DNA from: Acidimicrobiia bacterium
GTDB lineage: Bacteria > Actinomycetota > Acidimicrobiia > Acidimicrobiales > Poriferisodalaceae
Assembly: GCA_012960315.1 (NCBI GenBank)
Contig: DUBN01000024.1
Coordinates: forward strand, 62,001-126,000
Direction: 5' to 3'
Length of the DNA stretch: 64,000 nt
Numbering within the stretch: position 1 is the stretch's first letter; each line of letters begins with the position of its first letter. The position numbers and the translations under genes are program-made. The notes beneath the pieces are model-generated. The model was not told where the DNA came from. It was given only the letters and a program-made list of their open reading frames with translations, and made no database searches. Below are positions 60,792 to 64,000 of the stretch, piece after piece.

Positions 60792-63544
60792 AGGAACGAC
60801 GAGTCAGTAGGGCCGCTCGTTGGACCCTGGGGATTGTCGCTCTAACCGTGATAATTAGCTTGGGGCTTCCCTTAACTGGCGCGCGCACATTTCTTCGCTC
60901 CGACACCGTGTTGCGTTGGGCACCATGGAACGAGAGCCAACCAATCGACCTTGAGCTGACATCTATTCCGGTGGCAGATCCTGTCGACTCTGGATTTCCA
61001 GCTCAGGAACTATTTCATCAAAGACTCCAAGATGGCGATTTCGCAATGTGGAACCCGTTTCCGGCAGGTGGAACTCCACTCGGGGCAGTCCCACATCAGG
61101 GCCTTTTCGACCCACTAAATCTGCCATTTCTGGTGCTGCCAGATCGAATGGCTCCTGCGTGGGTGAAGCTGGCTGAGCTGTCCGTTGCTTTAGCCGGAGT
61201 CTTCCTGCTCTTACGCAGACTGGGAGTGTCACAAGCAGCCGCACTGGTTTCCGGGTTTGTCTACTCATTCAGCGGATTTCAAACGGTCTGGTCGAATTGG
61301 CCTCAGAGCCATGTGGGGGCCTACTTACCGTGGCTGCTGTGGGCGGCTGAACGGCTGCTGCGTCGACGCGACTTTTCTTCATGCGTGGCCATTTCTTTAG
61401 TGACGGCATCGATGTTGTTGGCTGGATTTCCTGCACTCACGGCCTGGGCCGTCGGTCTCATGTTGAGCTGGGTTCTTTTGCGTTCACTCAACCAACCTCA
61501 AACCGATCGACGGACAATGCGTCTAATAGGAGCCGCCGGGGGCTCAGTCGTTTTGGGGGCTGGGCTGGCTGCGTGGCAACTTTTCCCTTTCATAAATCAA
61601 ATAGGTGCAACCGATTTAAGTCACCGTGCCCAGACGTCTGCTGATCATCTGTCTCCCTCGTTAATGGCAACGGCTGCGATACCAACGGCCTTTGGTTCCC
61701 ACGCTCAAGGATTTTTTTACGGCGACCGTAACTACATCGAAACTTGCGCCTTCCTAGGGGCGGGAGCTTTGGTGCTCGCAGTGGTAGCCATTTTTTGGCG
61801 ACCTTCGCCATCAGTTCCGCGTTCGACGACAGCCATCACCAGCAGCTTGTTGGCAGCAACAACAGTGCTCATCTTTGCCGGAGGACCGCTGCTGGGGTTC
61901 GCCCAAACTTTTCCTGTGTTTGACAGCAATTTTGTCGGACGCATGCGTTCTATTTGGTTGCTGTTACTGGCAATACTGGTCGGTTTAGGCCTGGAAGCAG
62001 TCACTTCGGCTGCACGGGGTGGCGGGGACCGAAAACCCAGTCGAGTTAGTCGTTACAGATGTCTAGGACTCTGTGTCGTTTCCGCGATCGCTGTCTTCGG
62101 TATTTGGCATGTGTTACGACGCGCATCTCAAGAGGGTCATCTATCTGATGTCATCAGCGCTGTCGTTATCGCGATTGCCGCAGCCGTCGTCGTCATCGGC
62201 TGTGTCACAGCAACTCGCCGGACGCGTTTAAAAGATTTCCTGCCGGTTGTCGTAGCGGGCGTAGCTGCTATTGAAATACTTCTCTTCGTTTCGCCGTTTT
62301 GGCCTAACGAAGTTCCTGAGCGTCATTATCCACAGACACCCGCACACGATTTTCTTGCGGCTGAAGCAACTGGGGACCGAGTCGCTACTCATGATTTGGC
62401 GCTTTATGCGGGCACAACGACTCATTACAAGATTCGAACTGTGACCGGCCACGTCTTCCATCAACCCACCTGGCGAGATTTGCTGATTGCGGTCGACCCG
62501 GAAGCGCTCAATCGTTCCTACACGTTTTCTTTCCTAGAATTTCTCGATGTAAGTCGCTTGAGGTCAACGATTTTGGATCGGATGGCAGTTAGATGGCTCG
62601 TAACTCAAGTCGATTTTCCGTTACCGGGAACTCCCGTTGAACTTTCCCAGGGAAATGCAACGACGCGGTCTCATCCTGGAAAACCTCTCGTGGTGACCGT
62701 GCAGTCACAACCTATTCGAGGGATTGAGATCGAGATAGCAGAAGATGTCACTACGACCGATCTCACAGCACGCCTCAGAGTCGAGATCGTGGGACCTGAT
62801 AAATTGGTTCGAGTAGGTCGTCGACACGTACGAGGCTTTTTGCCGGCCGGCCGACATTGGATTCCTGTTGCTGCGGAAGATTTGCCCGTCGGTGGTGAGG
62901 CATTAGTTCGTATACGGCTCGATGGCGACGATGGAGTCATGGCGTTGCGAACAGATGACTCTGGCCGGCCCGTGCTGCATGGAATGACACCTTCTGATGA
63001 CGGTTTGCGTTTGGCTTATGCCGATGACGTGGCTATTTGGGAGAACCTCGACGCCGTGCAACGAATCAGGTTCGCCTCATACGGAATGGTCGTTCGCGAT
63101 CAAGTTGAACGGATAGCTACTTTGCAGACGCCGCTGCCTCCTGAGGTAGTGGTCCTCTCAGACCAGTCCAACCACTTGACTGATCCTGAAGGCGCCACAG
63201 CAGTCATCCACAACGTGGATGACCGACTCGATAGTGTCAGCATTTCCCTGGCGAGCACTGGGCCAGGTTGGCTGGTGGTAGCTGATGCTATCCAAAGCGG
63301 TTGGTCTGTAAAGGTGAACGATGTGGCCGGCACGCTGGTCCACGCAGATCATGCGTTAGTGGCGGTGGCGGTTCCCGAGGGCTCAAGTGTTGTCGAACTG
63401 GTGTATGAGCCTTCCGGTTTGAGAGCTGGCGTTTCGGTGTCCGCTCTATCCCTACTGATTCTTCTGTTCTTAGTGTGGGGAGCTAGCCGCAGTCGTGTCG
63501 AAGATCAGTTCTCGTCAGGTAGTTCGACGTCTGGGTTTGGGTGA
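60788..63544 (+). CDS. YfhO-like polytopic membrane protein
   Basis: A 918-residue protein with about 12 membrane helices in the first 530 residues, an extracytoplasmic C-terminal part and a final helix (VSALSLLILLFLVWGAS). The early segment WNPFPAGGTPLGAVPHQGLF after a signal-like helix is typical of the YfhO/GT-C family of presumed lipid-linked sugar transferases. I use the GTG at 60788, which overlaps the rmlA stop (GTGA). Its 3' end overlaps the convergent GT2 gene by 40 bases. Confidence 0.8.
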   Translation: MKERRVSRAARWTLGIVALTVIISLGLPLTGARTFLRSDTVLRWAPWNESQPIDLELTSIPVADPVDSGFPAQELFHQRLQDGDFAMWNPFPAGGTPLGAVPHQGLFDPLNLPFLVLPDRMAPAWVKLAELSVALAGVFLLLRRLGVSQAAALVSGFVYSFSGFQTVWSNWPQSHVGAYLPWLLWAAERLLRRRDFSSCVAISLVTASMLLAGFPALTAWAVGLMLSWVLLRSLNQPQTDRRTMRLIGAAGGSVVLGAGLAAWQLFPFINQIGATDLSHRAQTSADHLSPSLMATAAIPTAFGSHAQGFFYGDRNYIETCAFLGAGALVLAVVAIFWRPSPSVPRSTTAITSSLLAATTVLIFAGGPLLGFAQTFPVFDSNFVGRMRSIWLLLLAILVGLGLEAVTSAARGGGDRKPSRVSRYRCLGLCVVSAIAVFGIWHVLRRASQEGHLSDVISAVVIAIAAAVVVIGCVTATRRTRLKDFLPVVVAGVAAIEILLFVSPFWPNEVPERHYPQTPAHDFLAAEATGDRVATHDLALYAGTTTHYKIRTVTGHVFHQPTWRDLLIAVDPEALNRSYTFSFLEFLDVSRLRSTILDRMAVRWLVTQVDFPLPGTPVELSQGNATTRSHPGKPLVVTVQSQPIRGIEIEIAEDVTTTDLTARLRVEIVGPDKLVRVGRRHVRGFLPAGRHWIPVAAEDLPVGGEALVRIRLDGDDGVMALRTDDSGRPVLHGMTPSDDGLRLAYADDVAIWENLDAVQRIRFASYGMVVRDQVERIATLQTPLPPEVVVLSDQSNHLTDPEGATAVIHNVDDRLDSVSISLASTGPGWLVVADAIQSGWSVKVNDVAGTLVHADHALVAVAVPEGSSVVELVYEPSGLRAGVSVSALSLLILLFLVWGASRSRVEDQFSSGSSTSGFG

Positions 63545-64000
63545 GGGGCCACGGTGAGTTCGATGTTGCGTACACGCCGCAGGACTCGCTCACCGATCAC
63601 TCGGTTAGATCTCAAGAGATCTGCCAGAACTCCTAACATCAACATTTGCATCGCCACTAACAAGCAAACAGCTCCAACGATGAGCGACTGAACGTGGCCC
63701 TCTCCCCCACTTCTAAGGTAGAACCATCCAAAGCGCCCGAAGAGCGCTAGACCAGCTATCCCGAAGAGCGCTGCGGGGACATTGAAGACTCGTAGAGGTT
63801 GGTGCATTGCGTATACCCGCGAGATTGTTCCGGCGGACCTTCGGACGTATTGGCGCTTCGAGCGGAAGAGCCGTGAAGGTCGCGTTGTTGGGTTGACTTT
63901 AATGGGTACGTCCGCGACCGCGAGGTCGGAGCGTCCAGCTTGGATCAGGGTTTCGAGGGTGTAAGTAAATTGGGAAACCACGTTGGCTTGAAGTGCCGCT
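63505..64000 (-). CDS. GT2 glycosyltransferase with C-terminal membrane helices (partial, cut by window edge)
   Basis: Only the C-terminal part is visible: the frame runs without a stop to base 64000, giving residues AALQANV before VSQFTYTLETLIQAGRS, the usual end of the catalytic domain in polyprenyl-phosphate GT2 enzymes. Two or so hydrophobic helices follow (VPAALFGIAGLALFGRFGWF and LIVGAVCLLVAMQMLMLGVL), then a basic tail. It could be a dolichol-phosphate mannose/glucose synthase-like protein with membrane anchors. A GTG at 63981 could begin a shorter frame, but family alignment by eye shows the gene continues upstream. It overlaps the YfhO-like gene by 40 bases. Confidence 0.8.
   Translation of the reverse strand, partial: AALQANVVSQFTYTLETLIQAGRSDLAVADVPIKVNPTTRPSRLFRSKRQYVRRSAGTISRVYAMHQPLRVFNVPAALFGIAGLALFGRFGWFYLRSGGEGHVQSLIVGAVCLLVAMQMLMLGVLADLLRSNRVIGERVLRRVRNIELTVAPHPNPDVELPDEN

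Noticed and set aside
63505-63981. Complete 158-residue protein at the window end
   Set aside because: The frame is open to base 64000 and the visible start corresponds to the middle of a GT2 catalytic domain, so it is a fragment of a longer gene.
1-64000. CRISPR arrays, insertion sequences, prophage, tRNA or rRNA genes
   Set aside because: No regularly spaced repeats, transposase or integrase motifs, or RNA-gene landmarks were found; intergenic space is too small to hide most of them.

Overview
This window looks like a chromosomal segment from a high-to-medium GC actinobacterium, most likely of the class Acidimicrobiia. The evidence is: both cofactor F420 genes cofD and cofE; actinobacteria-restricted families (DUF3499, DUF5719); a PrfB-FtsE neighbourhood; and three proteins built from the roughly 42-residue 'GYWLV...DGG.F.FG' repeat that I associate with Acidimicrobiia. 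GC looks mid-50s by eye (not computed). The gene order echoes the Mycobacterium tuberculosis block running from secA1 through sahH, the SIS isomerase, manB, DUF3499, fbiA/fbiB, manC, wbbL, rmlD and a LytR-CpsA-Psr gene to birA and accA3 (from memory, not aligned).

Layout. 1-11.9 kb (minus strand): ftsE (cut by the window edge), prfB, secA and ahcY. These are followed by a sugar-phosphate block (DUF3499, a PTPS-related membrane protein, an ALG5-like GT2, phosphomannomutase, Trm112-like protein and a PGI/PMI isomerase). 12-13.9 kb (plus): ftsH. 13.9-22.6 kb (minus): an unbroken run of surface genes in transcription order: subtilase with GYW repeats, SpoIID-like protein with GYW repeats, a 1030-residue GT2/membrane protein, DUF5719 and a membrane-anchored thioredoxin-like protein. 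22.6-24.8 kb (minus): GDP-mannose dehydratase and a GT4. 24.8-30.8 kb (plus): a degenerate methyltransferase, three overlapping GT4 genes, then cofD-cofE. 30.8-44.4 kb (minus): manC-like, a His-rich membrane protein, three GT4s, ugd, LytR-CpsA-Psr, more glycosyltransferases, rmlD and an LpdA-like flavoprotein. 44.4-48.6 kb (minus): rhodanese-ThiF fusion, Sir2, PepA and PduO-type adenosyltransferase. 48.6-49.4 kb (plus): a free-standing GYW-repeat protein. 49.4-58 kb (minus): birA, rmlC, rmlB, wzm, wzt, an unassigned coiled-coil protein and a giant triple-module glycosyltransferase. 58-63.5 kb (plus): accA (biotin carboxylase-BCCP), rmlA and a YfhO-like membrane protein. The window ends in the C-terminus of another GT2 on the minus strand.

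How the genes fit together. The window is mostly a cell-surface glycan factory. Fructose-6-P is converted to GDP-mannose (PGI/PMI, ManB, ManC-like) and then to the 4-keto-6-deoxy sugar (Gmd). The complete dTDP-L-rhamnose pathway is present but dispersed (RmlA, RmlB, RmlC, RmlD). UDP-glucuronate is supplied by Ugd. Thirteen genes carry glycosyltransferase domains, a Wzm/Wzt ABC transporter would export the finished polymer, and a LytR-CpsA-Psr protein could attach it to peptidoglycan. BirA sits divergently from its likely substrate AccA.

The region is very compact: about fourteen junctions use ATGA, GTGA or TGATG start/stop overlaps, two convergent pairs overlap at their 3' ends, and no stretch over 300 bases lacks a gene. 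I see no tRNA, rRNA, CRISPR array, insertion sequence or prophage. The strongest candidates for something new are the GYW-repeat proteins (especially the one without a signal peptide), the degenerate methyltransferase leading a GT4 operon, the His-rich membrane protein, and the triple glycosyltransferase next to Wzm/Wzt.
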